A DNA stretch of 64,000 bases from Panorpa germanica (Eukaryota > Arthropoda > Insecta > Mecoptera > Panorpidae). The position numbers and the translations under genes are program-made. Under the pieces are notes generated by a model, which worked only from the letters and a program-made list of their open reading frames with translations, made no database searches and was not told where the DNA came from. The stretch lies in contig OY783220.1 of assembly GCA_963678705.1 (NCBI GenBank), positions 9,321,001-9,385,000 of the forward strand. The letters run 5' to 3'. This document shows, one piece after another, positions 12,942 to 29,607 of this stretch (positions within the stretch are counted from its first letter, which is position 1; the number at the start of each line of letters is the position of its first letter).

Positions 12942-13543
12942 AATGGGCTTGTGTCCTATTTCTTAATTTCTATAAAAGTGTAGTATATATTGATAAAGTG
13001 GGTTACTAGAACCTCAAATGTTCAATTATTTTTTAATAACTCCTTATATATTAAGAGATATTAACAATTAAAAACTCTTTAATTATTAAAGGGATTCAAC
13101 GTTGTACAAATTCCAAATGCATGTGACATCACAATCGCTGCCAACATTACAGCTCATAAATTTCTGCTATATGCTATTTACAGCTATTTCAAGGAACAAT
13201 AAAATTCAATATTATGTCTGCCGTAACAGGGTTAAATAAAATAAAACCTTATTATTCTTTGACTTGACTTGATTATTTGACTACCAACAGCTACAAAATA
13301 TTACCACAGCACTGACCTACTCAACAAATAACTGACGTTAAAATGCATTTCACGTCATACAAATATGGCCGATCATTTCTAGCGCTAAAACTACAATTCA
13401 AATTTTTCATATATCTCATTTTCTATATCTCCGTCAACATTTAGATATTTAATAAAATAGACACGCCAATGCACATTTATTAACATCAATTTCAATCAAC
13501 AATTGAAAAATCGACCTCTAAAAAATGAGGACACAAGCCCATT
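12942..13543 (+). mobile_element. MITE family A, complete copy (602 bp)
   Basis: Starts AATGGGCTTGTGTCCT and ends AGGACACAAGCCCATT: a perfect 16-bp terminal inverted repeat. Slightly shortened inside relative to the 638-bp copies. No coding capacity. Confidence 0.92.
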
Positions 13544-15092
13544 AGCAGGAACTGGTTATGTAAATAAATTACAACTCTCTCGGAACTCCGATAAAGCTGA
13601 CAAGTATACCTGCTCAGATATACCTGTCAGATTAACCGTTACGTGTATGACCTTCAATTAGATTGTTAACTATATAATCTTAAAACTAAACAAAACAAAA
13701 AATCGACAAATATATGACAGGACGGCTACATTCAATAATTATTCTTCTACCGATTCATATAGATTCCAGAGGAACTAGACAATATAATATATTTGTCACG
13801 GACTGCATTCTACCCAGTGTATATTTGTTAAACCTAGGTTTAGGGCTCCGGCAATGCTTCAGTTGATCCATAGATTAATGCACCACTGTATTTTCCAAAC
13901 CTTTGTTAGTTCCTTTTAATCTTGTCTCGCTTCATTCGCTCAAAGTAGTGAAAGAAGAAGCTATAGGTGTTATGTGATCGCTAGGAATGTAGAAATCAAT
14001 ATCTGATAAACACACTGAACGAACGAGACTACTATATCTATAACATAGACACGATAAATACTACTTGCGAATACTCCATCTGTTCACCGCTGATTATTCT
14101 ACTACAAATACAAAAAGAAACAAAAACTGTTGTAAATGAAATCTTATATTCTTGTTTCGAAACCTGTCAATGCTATATTCAAGTTTACTAAGTAATTATT
14201 CTTTTGAGTTACATATCGCAAACAACAGGTGAATAAGTATACATATTTATAAATTTAATAAAAAGTAATTTATGTTTCTAAAAAGTGTTGAGAAGTTTTA
14301 TATTAAAAAGTGATCCTGACAGATATGCAACAACTTATACATGTTTTATTTAAATATGTACTCTTCGTTGCAAAACATGTTCTAACTTGTAATTTATTCA
14401 AAACATGACGTTGCATAGAAAACAAGGAATCGTACATGCAGTTGACGTCTAACATGACCTAATCGTGCTGTTTGGAAATGTTTAAGTCTATATTGACGTA
14501 GGGTATGCTTCCAGTGTAAATATATATGTAGCAACGTGTTCACTGGTTCTAAACCACACTAACTACCATAAACACCATTCTCTTCATTATAAATTTTATA
14601 TTATCTTGATATATGATGATCTTTATACATATTGTTATAGAGGTTAGCAGAGAAAGTCCTATTTACATATTTAAAAGTTCATGTTACACAATACACAACC
14701 ACATTATGTCCACTGCAATACGTCATTCATTAATGATTGTAGTACAATGTCCTTAACCTAGTTGATGTAAATTTTAGGGGATGATTTACTACAAACAATT
14801 GATAATCATGACAGATTAATTACAAAACCACACTGTAAAGTAGATGACATACAGATGCTATCATATGTAACATGTGGTTAGTGACGTTGTCAACAAAATG
14901 ATTGATTTATAGTTATAGTGTCTGCAGCATGGATTTAGTTAGGCGTATGAATTTTATTACGTTAACTATTAAATAATAGAACGTTCGTAAAAAGAGTCGG
15001 AAGGAATTCTTATTTTATTTAAACGAATGTGGTAAAAGTTTAGGCGAATATTTGCCATATTAAAAACAAGTCTGGACATGTTTTTTTGCGCG
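13544..15092. other. Non-coding spacer
   Basis: No gene recognised in either strand. Confidence 0.5.
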
Positions 15093-15779
15093 AATGGGCT
15101 TGTGTCCTATGTCTTAATTTCTTTAAAAGTGTACTACATATTGAATAAGTGGGTTACTAGAACCTCAAATGTCCAATTATTTTTTAATAACTCCTTATAT
15201 GTTAGGAGATATTAACAATTAAGAAAGTCATTTTGTCTCTTTAATTATTAAAGGGATTCAACGTTGTACAATATTCCAAATGCATGTGACATCACAACCG
15301 CTAGTTGCTATCTCTTTTATACGACAGAGATATATTCTTACTGAAAACAGAACTCTGTCAAGTTTACAGGTTACCAACCTTACAGCTCATAAATCTCTGC
15401 TATATGTATTTATATATCAAAATATCAAATATTTCGAAGAACAATAAAATTTCAATATTATGTCCGCCGTAACAGGGTTAAATAAAATAAAAACTTATTA
15501 TTTTTTGACTTGACTTGATTATTTCGACTACCAACAGCTACAAAACATTACCACAGCACTGACCTACTCAACAAATAACTGACGTATAAAATGCATTTCA
15601 CGTCATACAAATGGCCGACCATCTGTAGCGCTAAAACTACAATTCAAATTTTTAATTGCTATATCTCCGTCAACATTTAGATATTTAATAAAACAGACAC
15701 GCCAATACACATTTATTAACATTAATTTCAATCAACAATTGAAAAATTGACCACTAAGAAATGAGGACATAAGCTCATT
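15093..15779 (+). mobile_element. MITE family A, longest copy (687 bp)
   Basis: Starts AATGGGCTTGTGTCCT and ends with a two-mismatch version of the inverse (AGGACATAAGCTCATT). Retains an internal segment (GTTGCTATCTCTTTTATACG) absent from the shorter copies, so it is closest to full length. No ORF of note. Confidence 0.9.
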
Positions 15780-16562
15780 GCGTCTCATTGCGTTGGATAT
15801 TCAGTTTTACGCTTTCTTTCTTGACACAACATTTGTATTTCTATGCATGTGAGTCGATTTGACGAACATATTATTATATTAAATATTAAACATGTATGCA
15901 AAATAAATATTTCCAGTGATAAATGTATTTGCATGTGGAATTTGAATACCAATATTCCAACAGTTAGAATTAAATTAAATAGAAATCTGGGATTAAGGCG
16001 ACATCTACGTTCGTGGATTTTGAATATATTTATTGTATAACTCGCACAATAAAAATAGAATGATGCTTATTGAATTCCGGAAATCCTATTTACTTTTAAA
16101 CTCAATATTTATTTTGATACTACGTATTCCAATAATAACAAAGATATTTTCATATATATTTACATACTTAACACTTTGAAAATCTCTTTGAAATTGAATT
16201 TGAAGGTTTTAACAATATATGTTTGTTTTATTATATATTTATGAAAAAATTCTGTTGTATTGAGGTCTATATAGAATATTTAGACTTGATAGAATCATCA
16301 ATAGTTTGGACACGTGAAAGAAGTACCTTCTAGTGTATAATACTAGTGATATTTAAAAATAGAAGCGATGAAAATTCTGTATGGTAGTACCACCAAACTC
16401 TGCTGTATGCAATGCGTCATAATAAACGTATGTAACATACATATTGTTTACTAGTAATATTATACTTCTGAAAATATAAATACTTTAAGCGGTGTACTTC
16501 ATGTAGATTAAATATGATGTTATATATTCTGGTGTGAAAAATAAAATATAATTTTTGAAATA
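15780..16562. other. Non-coding spacer
   Basis: No gene recognised; the ORF at 15843-16040 (+) has no support. Confidence 0.5.
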
Positions 16563-16880
16563 GATGTTAATAAATGTATATTGGCGTTTTTATTTTATTA
16601 AATATCTAAATGTTGACGGAGATATAGCAATTAAAAATTTGAATTGTATATGTTTTAGCGCTACAGATGTCGGCCATATTTATGACGCAACGCAAAGTGA
16701 TGGCAACTTAGCATACGTGACATCACATGTCTTGGAATGTTCTATAATGTTGTATCCCTTTAAAAATTAAAGAGAAAAATGACTATTTTAATTGTTAATA
16801 TCTCCTAAAATATAGCGAGTTATTAAAAAATAATTGTACATTTGAAGTTTTACAGAAATTAAGACATAGTTCATAAGCTT
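16563..16880 (-). repeat. MITE family A, internally deleted old copy (reverse)
   Basis: Reverse orientation: the TTTTATTAAATATCTAAATG block comes first, then TTTTAGCGCTACAGATGTCG, then the TTAATTGTTAATATCTCCTA block and a decayed end near AAGACATAGTTCATAAGCTT. Termini no longer match the 16-bp repeat. The 68-residue ORF at 16564-16770 is part of this repeat. Confidence 0.75.
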
Positions 16881-19267
16881 ATTTATAGTAATAGTATAAT
16901 TTGGCAACTTTGTAAATATATATGTACAATTTTAAGAAATAGAAGAGGTGGGAGACAATCCCATTGAGTTGCGAAGCTAAATTCAATTAACTCTCTTCTT
17001 AGCAGATTCTTTAGCATCTGTTCTTGTAATTATCTTATCTGTGATATATTATTCAAGTTATCATTAACTTCTTTTCATATCTTAAAGAATTAAATACATT
17101 TTAACTAAATATTACATTTGCATAATTGTAAAAATGTAAGATGGATGCTTATAACGTTATTCGAGAACTAGAGTTACCAAACGTAGTTTTAGTTACTAAT
17201 TTAAATAGAATATTCTTTGTTTAATTAAGATAATTAAACTTTATATAAAACTGTAGTAAAATTTCACTCGACCCGATATTTTCTTACACAGCTACTGCTA
17301 GTGATATAATTTACAACTTATTTAAATTGTTGATTAAAACACGTACAAGAATGTAATAATTCTTCCATCCTTAATTAATTATTACATTTAGTCTGTAAAT
17401 ATTGTCAGAAAATAATTGCATATTACATGACTTTCTTGTAGTGTATATTTGCTCGTAAGTAATGTTACCGCTCTGTCAGGCGCAATGTTGTTCATTAAAT
17501 ACAAGGAAATATTTTTCTAATTTCCTTTTGATTCTTTGAAATATTTTGATGCAGGTATGTTTGTTATGCTCGAAAATAAAAAACTGCTTCATTGTATTTT
17601 AAATATCTAATCGATTCTCTCCTTTATTCGACATTACTCTAAAATTCGCAATGGCTATCTTCTATAAGTCTTCCTCCGCTTGATCTTTTACTCCTGGTTT
17701 CCCATTCAGAAATTTCTTAACCGTTCTCCTTCATTTCAATATCTATTTTTCCATATTTCTTCTTATTCTGCATTGACTTACTGTGTACAAATTAGGTAGT
17801 TGTACTTTTCTAGCCTACTTTCTTTTCCTCGTCCCTGTTGCCATTTACTTTTCCCTCTCCGTGTCTCGTTTCTTTAACCATCTCGCTATAATTTTTTCGA
17901 GCTAGTTAGTCGTAACTAATTTCTTCATATTCCAGTTTTCATAATCACAGTCTGAGAGTGTACGGGGGCAATAGGTCGTCGCATAGTTCAAATAGCAAGT
18001 ATCAAGTCTTAACACGACAGACCCCGTTCCATTTGCTGCTGCTCACACCCTATGAGCATGAGCGTCTGAAGAAAGGGGCAAACAAGGTACTTGCGCTAGT
18101 TATCTGACGACACAGTTCTCTCACGGTCACAAGCAATCCTAATATAACAATAACTAAATTTGCAAAAACTAATGGCATAATAAGATAAACACATTTTTAT
18201 CTTATTATTCAGGCTCACAAATTTAAGAGGAGGAGCTCTCTCACGATCGCAAGCAATCCTAACATAGCAATAAACTTTTTACCCTAAAATCTATCACTAA
18301 TTTACATGTGAAACTTTATATCCCACGTCAAAATTATTGCGTACGCCAATGCCTACACTCTTTGTGATTTGCACACGTGACGTTCCTTGGGTTTGGGATA
18401 GAATTCTTATGCCTTTACCAGGTTTTCCTTTGAGACGAAATACTGTTTTATTTGAATTTTATTCGTATCCTTTATGTTATGTAAACCTGTTCAACAAAAC
18501 CCCTGCTGATACCGCAAGGCAACCACAGTTACTTCAACAAGGATCAGAATCTCTAAGATGATACGTAATAATGAAGGACGTTATTTGAATAACGCTGACT
18601 CTGAATATCAAATTTATGTTCATACTTGTTTTAACAATGAACTACAAGTGTAGACTTATACTTATTAGATCTGCTGATCTGTTAAATGTTGTATTAAATA
18701 CAATACAAATGTTTCGGAGAAATTTACAAGTGATGATTATTCATGTGTACTGTGATTAAGATCATTGGAGGATCATTAAGATCTATCACACTGTAGCGTT
18801 TCATCTGTGGAGCTTATGGAGCGGAGCAGAGCTGTAGAAACTGTGACTAGATATAAATAAATTGCGGATATGAATCAATAAATTGTTCTTACGTACTCGT
18901 ACAGTCGTCAGGTGAAACATTACTTCATGGTTATGTAGTAAGATATAGATGACAACAGTGTACTAAAATGATAATCGATTTTCAACTTTCTACTATCATT
19001 CCATGTTTTCAAATATAAAAACGTTAATAACTTTGCACACGATTGAGCTATTTAAACCATATAAACTTTATGAGTCAGATAAATGTTCAAGTTTTGTTTA
19101 TAAATAAATAATTAATTAGTATGTCAATTATTAACTTTTTAAATATTAGAACCAAGTTTTGAAAAGAAAATCAGATACTGCATTACATACATTTTTAAAA
19201 CATATAGAGTGCATTTTAATAGGATTGTTGTTATAAACTCAAACAAAAATTTATGATAGGCTTTTAA
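16881..19267. other. Non-coding spacer with a small direct duplication
   Basis: No gene recognised. Two related segments (CACAAGCAATCCTAATATAA near 18128 and CGCAAGCAATCCTAACATAG near 18247) form a local direct duplication about 115 bp apart. A pyrimidine-rich tract at 17630-17900 could be an antisense non-LTR relic but shows no diagnostic motif. The 74-residue ORF at 18337-18561 (+) matches nothing I recognise. Confidence 0.4.
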
Positions 19268-19740
19268 ACCATATCTTAATTTCTATAAAACTGTGCAATA
19301 TATTGATAAAGTTGGCTACCGGAATCTCAAATGTCTAATTATTTTTTAACTCGATATATTTTAGGAGATATTAACAATTAAAACAGTTATCACTTTTAAT
19401 CATTAAATGCAACGTATGGAAAATTCCAATATATATGACATCACGTCCGCTAAGTTGCTATCTCTTTTATACAATAGAGCGTAAAAGAAATAGCATACTT
19501 AACACAGAACTCTTATACATATAACAAATATCTGACCTATCCCCTATTAGTACGACATGTTACGTCATGAATATGGCCGACATCTACAGCGGTAAAACTA
19601 CAATTCGAATTTTAAATTCCTGTATCTCTCTCAATATTTAGATATTTATTAAAATAAAAACGTCAATATTCATTTATAAACATCTATTGCAATTAATACT
19701 TAAAAAATCGACCACTAAAAATAAGTACACAAGCCTGTTA
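19268..19740 (+). repeat. MITE family A, diverged copy
   Basis: Follows the family order from TATCTTAATTTCTATAAAAC to AGTACACAAGCCTGTTA with many substitutions, and keeps the GTTGCTATCTCTTTTATACA segment otherwise seen only in the 687-bp copy. Left terminal repeat lost. Confidence 0.75.
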
Positions 19741-20328
19741 CACTGATATGTCTCAAATAATCATACAAAACATAGAAACTGCCAACAACACAGGAGGCAA
19801 TTCTGAGAATTGGTAAGATATCAGCCTAAAAGATACCTTAAAAGAAAGGCTAATAACCGAGCATGTTTTTAAAAAGGTTTATACAATCGAGGCTATTTTA
19901 TTTATTTTTTTAAATGCCGTAAACTGCGCAGTTTTTTTTTTAATTTTAAAAGTTTTTTCAACTTCAAAAGCGTCTAGTATTTTTTTTAAATAAAGCAGAT
20001 TCTTGAAACTTGGTTTATTAGATTAGGTACACATCTGACAAACCTCAAAAAAATAAACAATTAACATACCAACTTAAATTGCGCCACTGTTGGCATTTAA
20101 CTGTCAGAAATTGTGTTTTTATAAAAATAACATAAAAGAGCAGTAAAAAATTAATAAGAAGACTTCGGCTAAGACATGTATGGCTCTAAATGTTCTAAAT
20201 GTTGTCAACTATCATCCCCTTAAGGCTTTGCACCTTAAACACCCTGTATAACATAACATAAAGGTTTTAATTACGTCAGAAAACGTAAACTTACATTAAA
20301 GATAATCTTTTGATGTAATTAGACTTAA
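19741..20328. other. Non-coding spacer
   Basis: No gene recognised. Confidence 0.5.
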
Positions 20329-20664
20329 TCTTAATATATATAAATTACGTGTCACGTTGACGTGACTCCTAAACTACTTAACCGATTTTAATCAAATTTG
20401 TACACCGTGTGCAGATTGATCCAACTTGAAAGATAGGATAGCATCTCAATTTATGATTGCAATATTATCTTATTGCAAATTATTTGTCTATTAATTATCT
20501 GTTAGCTCCAAACGATGACATCTGGCGACAATGATGGCGACATCTGTTGACTAGATTGAGTAAATATTCTGTTGACTATATTGAGTAAATATTCAATAGA
20601 TGGCGCTATGTAATGTAATATGACAAAAACGTTAGTCACAGCAACGCGTGGCCGGGACAGCTAG
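20329..20664 (+). mobile_element. Short non-autonomous Helitron (336 bp)
   Basis: Starts with TC (TCTTAATATATATAAATTAC) directly after an A and ends with CTAG directly before a T, as expected for Helitrons, which insert between A and T and end in CTRR. The 5' part has the common insect Helitron phrase CTAAACTACTTAACCGATTT; the 3' end is GCGTGGCCGGGACAGCTAG. No terminal inverted repeats, no Rep/helicase coding. The subterminal 3' hairpin is weak. Confidence 0.7.
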
Positions 20665-20905
20665 TAGTTTATAATATTGAACACCAGACACAACATTTAC
20701 AATATCTAAAGGTAATAACAATATTATTTTATGCCGATTCTGCACTCACGAAAAAGTCACGTACCTTTACAAAGTAAAATGCTACCAGCAAAGCAATTTA
20801 AAAAATGTCACAGATTTGCATATTTGTAAAATCACGTTCAACTATAACACGGCTGCAATATTAGAAGAAACCACTACTCGAATAGTCCAAGATCCTAGAC
20901 CCGGC

Positions 20906-21340
20906 AGACATCACTTATTTTCTGATGAACTAAATGTGTAAGATTGAGTAGTGTTAGTATGTACAATGATCGTATGGTACACGGATAATGTCCTCTCGCT
21001 CCTACTCATAGCGGAATTAAAATTGGGTCTAGGGGATGTCAGCCTGTTCTCTTTTAAAACGTTTTAAAACAGTTGTCTCGCTAACATATATAAAAATGGA
21101 CCATCAGACTATAAGTAAGTTTAAGTAATTTTTTTGTCAGCTTTAAATCGTCTGCAAGGTAATACAAGGTATGAGTAGGAACATGAGTAGAAGCATGAGA
21201 GTGAGTGAGACATAAACCTTGATTACCTGATACCTGGAAAATAGCCGTCTGGTCAAGTTAGAAGGTAGGCATACGATCATTGTACATACTAACACTACTC
21301 AATCTTACACATTTTGTTCATCAGAAAATAAGTGATGTCT
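20906..21340. repeat. Fold-back element with 71-bp inverted arms
   Basis: Left arm 20906-20976 begins AGACATCACTTATTTTCTGA; right arm 21270-21340 is its reverse complement with a single mismatch in 71 positions. The arms enclose 293 bp without coding potential. Flanks (CCGGC on the left, GGCGGCC on the right) do not show a clear target-site duplication. Probably a MITE or other hairpin-forming transposon; could alternatively be a recent inverted duplication. Confidence 0.85.
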
Positions 21341-21721
21341 GGCGGCCCTGGAAACTTGTTTTAGAAAAGTATTTATTATTAAGCGGTTTCAATATACGAA
21401 AGCTTCGCATAATTATGAATTATTTCTATTAAAATTATAATTATAATGAGACATAGAACTTAGCTTAATTAAATTAAGCACTGTATCAAAAGTTTTTTAA
21501 TTAAATGTTTGTTACTAAGTTCAAAAGAAAATGAAGCTTGAAAAACATCACAAAATAAAGATATCGTAATTAGTGGAATCTATGAATAACGTTGGAACAT
21601 TGATAGAACGAAACGTTGAATTCCCCGACTAATTAAAAATATAATTATCTTTCATAATGATGAGAAGGAGCAAGAGGTGCGTTACTCATTAAAATGGTTC
21701 CAAAAAAAAAACACGATTTTA

Positions 21722-21763
21722 TATTATACAAAAAATCGTAGACAAAATTAATTTAAATTTCAT
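21722..21763 (-). pseudogene. Orphan first exon relic of a ninth protease gene
   Basis: Reading on the minus strand from ATG at 21763, the frame MKFKLILSTIFCII then stops. It resembles the start of the signal peptide exons of SP1-SP6 (M-K-F-I-type starts) and sits at the proper place under a duplicated SP-type promoter (next entry). There is no splice donor, and no other protease exons follow downstream toward 20.7 kb. Either the 5' end alone was duplicated or the remainder was deleted. Confidence 0.6.
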
Positions 21764-21905
21764 TATTTTTCGTGTGTTGAATAAATTTCAACAATATTGT
21801 TTACTTTTTTATAGACCAATATCAATATTGTTTAAGCGTTTTCAATTATATGTACTTAGTACAATTATTGTATTATGATAAGACCCCTATGTTAAATTTC
21901 ACTTA
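21764..21905 (-). promoter_or_regulatory. Orphan copy of the protease promoter
   Basis: Strongly similar to the region upstream of SP1 and SP3. TATAAA (minus strand) at 21808-21813, then a block matching ATCAATATTGTTTAAGC, the ACAATTATTGTATTATGATA stretch and the GATA site TGATAAG at 21876-21882. It no longer drives a recognisable gene. Confidence 0.7.
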
Positions 21906-22471
21906 AAACGTTGCATACATTGTCTTTATCCTGTTAAACCCAAGTAATAAACATGAAGGACACCCCTTGGTATACTTTATATTGTGTAGAAATATTCAAC
22001 CTAATTAGGCAGCTCAATTTAAGCCTATTCATAAGTATGTGGTAAGAAAGATGTACAAATACTAACATTGGACGAGATACGCAAAGGTTTATAAGAGATG
22101 TGGCTATTGTAGAAAGGAATTGACACAAACTAATGTGTCTTTGTGGTCGATCCCCAAACCAGTGTTAAATTTTCTGGGTTTTTCAGTTGAATTGATTATG
22201 TACTTACGTATTCCTACACTTAGCAGATAGCCATAACTTCCGATACCTCAAAACGGCCATCTAAAAGATTGTCGGTGATAAGACGCATTTCAGCTAGAAT
22301 TACATGCACCCTTTCTTATCAAATGCCATGGGTAGAAAGTAAAGCGGTATGGTTAACATATTGGGAGAATGCAGCTTTTACACCGAAGAATATGTTGATT
22401 ATAAAATACATTTCTTGAGCGTCTAGAACGCTCTTGGTGTTGTTTAAATGAAATAAAAACTAGGTCTTCTG
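21906..22471. other. Spacer upstream of the orphan promoter
   Basis: First about 100 bp still resemble the distal upstream region of SP1; the rest is unmatched. The minus-strand ORF at 21934-22128 is not supported. Confidence 0.5.
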
Positions 22472-23078
22472 AATGGGCTTAGGTCCTATGTCTTAATTTA
22501 CTGATAAAGTAGGTTACTAGAACCTCAAATGTTCAATTATTTTTTAATAACTTCTTATATGTTTGGAGATATTAACAATTAAATCATCAATTCAATCATT
22601 TTGTCTCTTTAAATATTAAACGGATTCAACGTTGTAGACATTCCAAATGCATGTGACTTCACAACCGCTGCCTTACAGCTCATAAATCTCTGTTATATGT
22701 ATTTATATATCAAAATATCAAACAATATTTACAGCTATTTCAAGGAACAATCAAATTTCAATATTATGTCCGCTTTAGCATGGTTAAATAAAATAAAAAC
22801 TTATTATTCTTTGACTTGATTATTTGACTACCAACAGCTACAAAACATTATCACAGCACTGACCAACTCAACAAATAACTGACGTTGAAATGCATTTCAC
22901 GTCATACAAATGGCCGACCATTTCTAGCGCTAAAACTACAATTCAAATTTTTAATTGCTATATCTCCGCCAACATTTAGATATTTAATAAAATAGACACG
23001 CCAATACACATTTATTAACATCAATTTCAATCAACAATTGAAAAATCGACCACTAAAAAATGAGGACACAAGTCCATT
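22472..23078 (+). mobile_element. MITE family A, complete copy (607 bp)
   Basis: AATGGGCTTAGGTCCT at the left and AGGACACAAGTCCATT at the right, inverse of each other with few changes. Sits just past the 3' end of SP1 (stop at 23136). Non-coding. Confidence 0.9.
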
Positions 23079-23135
23079 ACTTTTACATAAAATATTTATT
23101 ATTGTCATTTACAGAGAAATGTTATTTGTAATAAA

Positions 23136-24401
<1,266 letters not shown>

Positions 24402-24440
24402 TTTTCGTGTGTTAAACAGATTTCAAAAATATTGTTTACT

Positions 24441-24517
24441 TTTATATAGACCACTATCAATATTATTTAAGCATTTTCAATTATTAGTACATGGTACAAT
24501 TATTGTATTATGATTAA
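24441..24517 (-). promoter_or_regulatory. SP1 promoter: TATA box, altered GATA site
   Basis: TATAAA on the minus strand at 24441-24446, about 40 bp upstream of the ATG. The upstream site that reads TGATAAG in SP2, SP4, SP6 and the orphan copy is TGATTAAG here, which breaks the GATA core. Confidence 0.6.
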
Positions 24518-24966
24518 GCCCGTATAATAAATTTCACTTAAAACATTGTATTTATTTTATTATATCCACGTAATGAACCTGGAAATCAGGCGTTGGTATA
24601 TTTCATGTTGCCTACAGTTATGCGACCCACAACAACTTTGATGTTTTGATGATTAATAAACATTAAACATGAAGCATCTTACTAAGTCGCAAGAAAATGA
24701 TAGTTGTGTGAGAGCCCTAAGAATCGTAGTTCTCGGTACATACAGCTTCCCACCCATTTCCCTTCTCTTTCACGTTGCACACAATAAATTTAAGGACTTC
24801 CAATGGAAGCAGTGAATGATGACCTTTACAATTAATCATTTTTGCATTCAAAATAAAAACAATATTTATTTTATTTTTACTACATGTTTGATTTATTATC
24901 TAATTTGTAAAATAACAACATGTACTACATTTGATAAGCGAAGAAACAATTTAGGATATTGCTTGT

Positions 24967-26863
<1,897 letters not shown>

Positions 26864-26902
26864 TATTCGTTCGTTTGTTGGATTCCAGAAATATAGCCTG
26901 CT

Positions 26903-26971
26903 TTTATATAGACCACTATCTCTATTGTTGAAGGAATTTCAATTACAAATAGGTACTTGTACTATGATAAG
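26903..26971 (-). promoter_or_regulatory. SP2 promoter: TATA box and GATA site
   Basis: TATAAA (minus) at 26903-26908, about 40 bp from the ATG; TGATAAG at 26965-26971, about 102 bp from the ATG. Both are conserved in SP4 at the same spacing. Confidence 0.65.
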
Positions 26972-26999
26972 GCTCTTCAGTTGAATTTCACTTAAAAAA

Positions 27000-27990
27000 T
27001 TGAATACATTGTATTTATCCTGTTAATCTCAAAGATGTTATCCAAAGTCGGGCTTCTGGGTAGTGCTAGGTAAAAAATAAACCTTGAAATTACGTTGTTG
27101 CAAGCATGCATTAATTAAGCTTGTATTAATCTAGTCCTGCAATTCTTAATACTTTACTTAAATGAGACCCAGTAATATTTAATCTAAAAGGATCCTCTTT
27201 TATTACTTTAAACTATTTAAAATTGTTAAAAATATGTTCTTAAGAAGTTTTATGCATAATAAATGAGCGAAACAGTAGATTTATTTTTCAAATAGTCGCA
27301 AAATGGGTCTCAACATGTTGTATATTATGTAATATTGTTTACGTAACAGGTAACTTGCTTTTTGTTAGATAAATAAAGCATAAGTAGAGAACAATTTATT
27401 TATTTTATTTTGTTTTTAATGTTTTCACTACATTCTTGTGCTTTAACTCATTTATTTACATGTCATTGTCCTTAATTCAATTTTGATCCTTATTAAATCT
27501 AAACATTCTCACTCCTTTTAATGTGCTCCAATGTTTCTATCTCCGTTCCGCACACCCTACCTACCCCAAGTAGACAACAATATTTAGCGGCTTAATTTAT
27601 TAAATATCATTTATAACGTCATTTCAAAGATAACTTTTTTATAATAAATAAATCTGAAATTCGTATTTCTAACTTTGTTCACCGGGTTGCATTATATAAA
27701 CTTAGGCTGTGGATCTTCAAACACGAATCCTTCACGTGATTGAAGTTATAATGAAATTTGATATTAATTTGTATATGCATTGTATTAATTAACATCTTAA
27801 AATTATTACAATGTATCAATGAAGGTAGTCACACGTTCAACAAATGATATCTTGAAACGCGGGAGTGATTGACAGGCATTTGACGCACGTGCCACTTTAC
27901 ATTAGCATGGCGTTGTAATTATCGAGAGCCCTTTAAAACCAATTAGATTAAATTTATCGCCTGATATGAAAGTTGGATAAGAAAGTAAAG
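27000..27990. repeat. Intergenic part of the duplicated gene-pair unit, copy 1
   Basis: Highly similar to about 32690-33740 (downstream-to-upstream spacer between SP4 and SP5); its last 320 bp (from TTGCATTATATAAACTTAGG) occur again at about 29608-29880. Contains a copy of dispersed repeat D (27160-27400) and a non-LTR tail (27395-27565). Shows that spacers were duplicated along with the genes. Confidence 0.85.
27395..27565 (-). mobile_element. Non-LTR retrotransposon 3' relic
   Basis: Minus strand reads VCGTEIETLEHIK, the same Cys-motif tail as the element at 4085-4620, followed by an A-rich 3' end. It is present in both duplicated spacers (compare 33155-33330), so it was inserted before the duplication. 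Confidence 0.65.
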
Positions 27991-28135
27991 TTAGAAGAAA
28001 AGGTTGATTATACGATAGATATTTCTATTAGTACTCTTTATGTTGTTTAAATGAAATAAAAACTAGAATTTCTGAATTATTTTTACATAACATATTTATT
28101 ATTGTCATTTACAGAGAAATGTTATTTGTAATAAA

Positions 28136-29308
<1,173 letters not shown>

Positions 29309-29347
29309 TTTACGTGGGTTAAATGGACTTCAAATGTATTGTTGACT

Positions 29348-29424
29348 TTTATATAGACCAATATCAATATTGTTTAAGCATTTTCAATTATTATTGCATG
29401 GTACAATTGTTGTACTACGATAAG
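29348..29424 (-). promoter_or_regulatory. SP3 promoter: TATA box and GATA site
   Basis: TATAAA (minus) at 29348-29353 and GATAAG at 29419-29424, about 40 and 111 bp upstream of the ATG, in the same block seen at SP1 and at the orphan promoter. Confidence 0.6.
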
Positions 29425-29607
29425 GCCCCTATGTTCAATTTCACTTAAAGCTTAAAAATACATGGAAATATTCAAACCTGTCTTAAAAACAAAGTGTACA
29501 TAAGAAACAAGTAAAATTCATGCAAGTATGTACTCGTATAGCAAAATACACGACTTTTAACGCCCATCATTATCAAAAAATTTATTAGAATTGCCCAGGT
29601 AGAAAAT

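Noticed and set aside
18337..18561. 74-residue plus-strand ORF in the gene-free region
   Set aside because: Composition is less AT-biased than its surroundings, but there is no domain, signal peptide or splice context; kept only as a note.
20329..21340. Helitron and fold-back as one composite element
   Set aside because: The Helitron borders close at 20664 and the fold-back arms start at 20906, with 240 bp of unmatched sequence between them.
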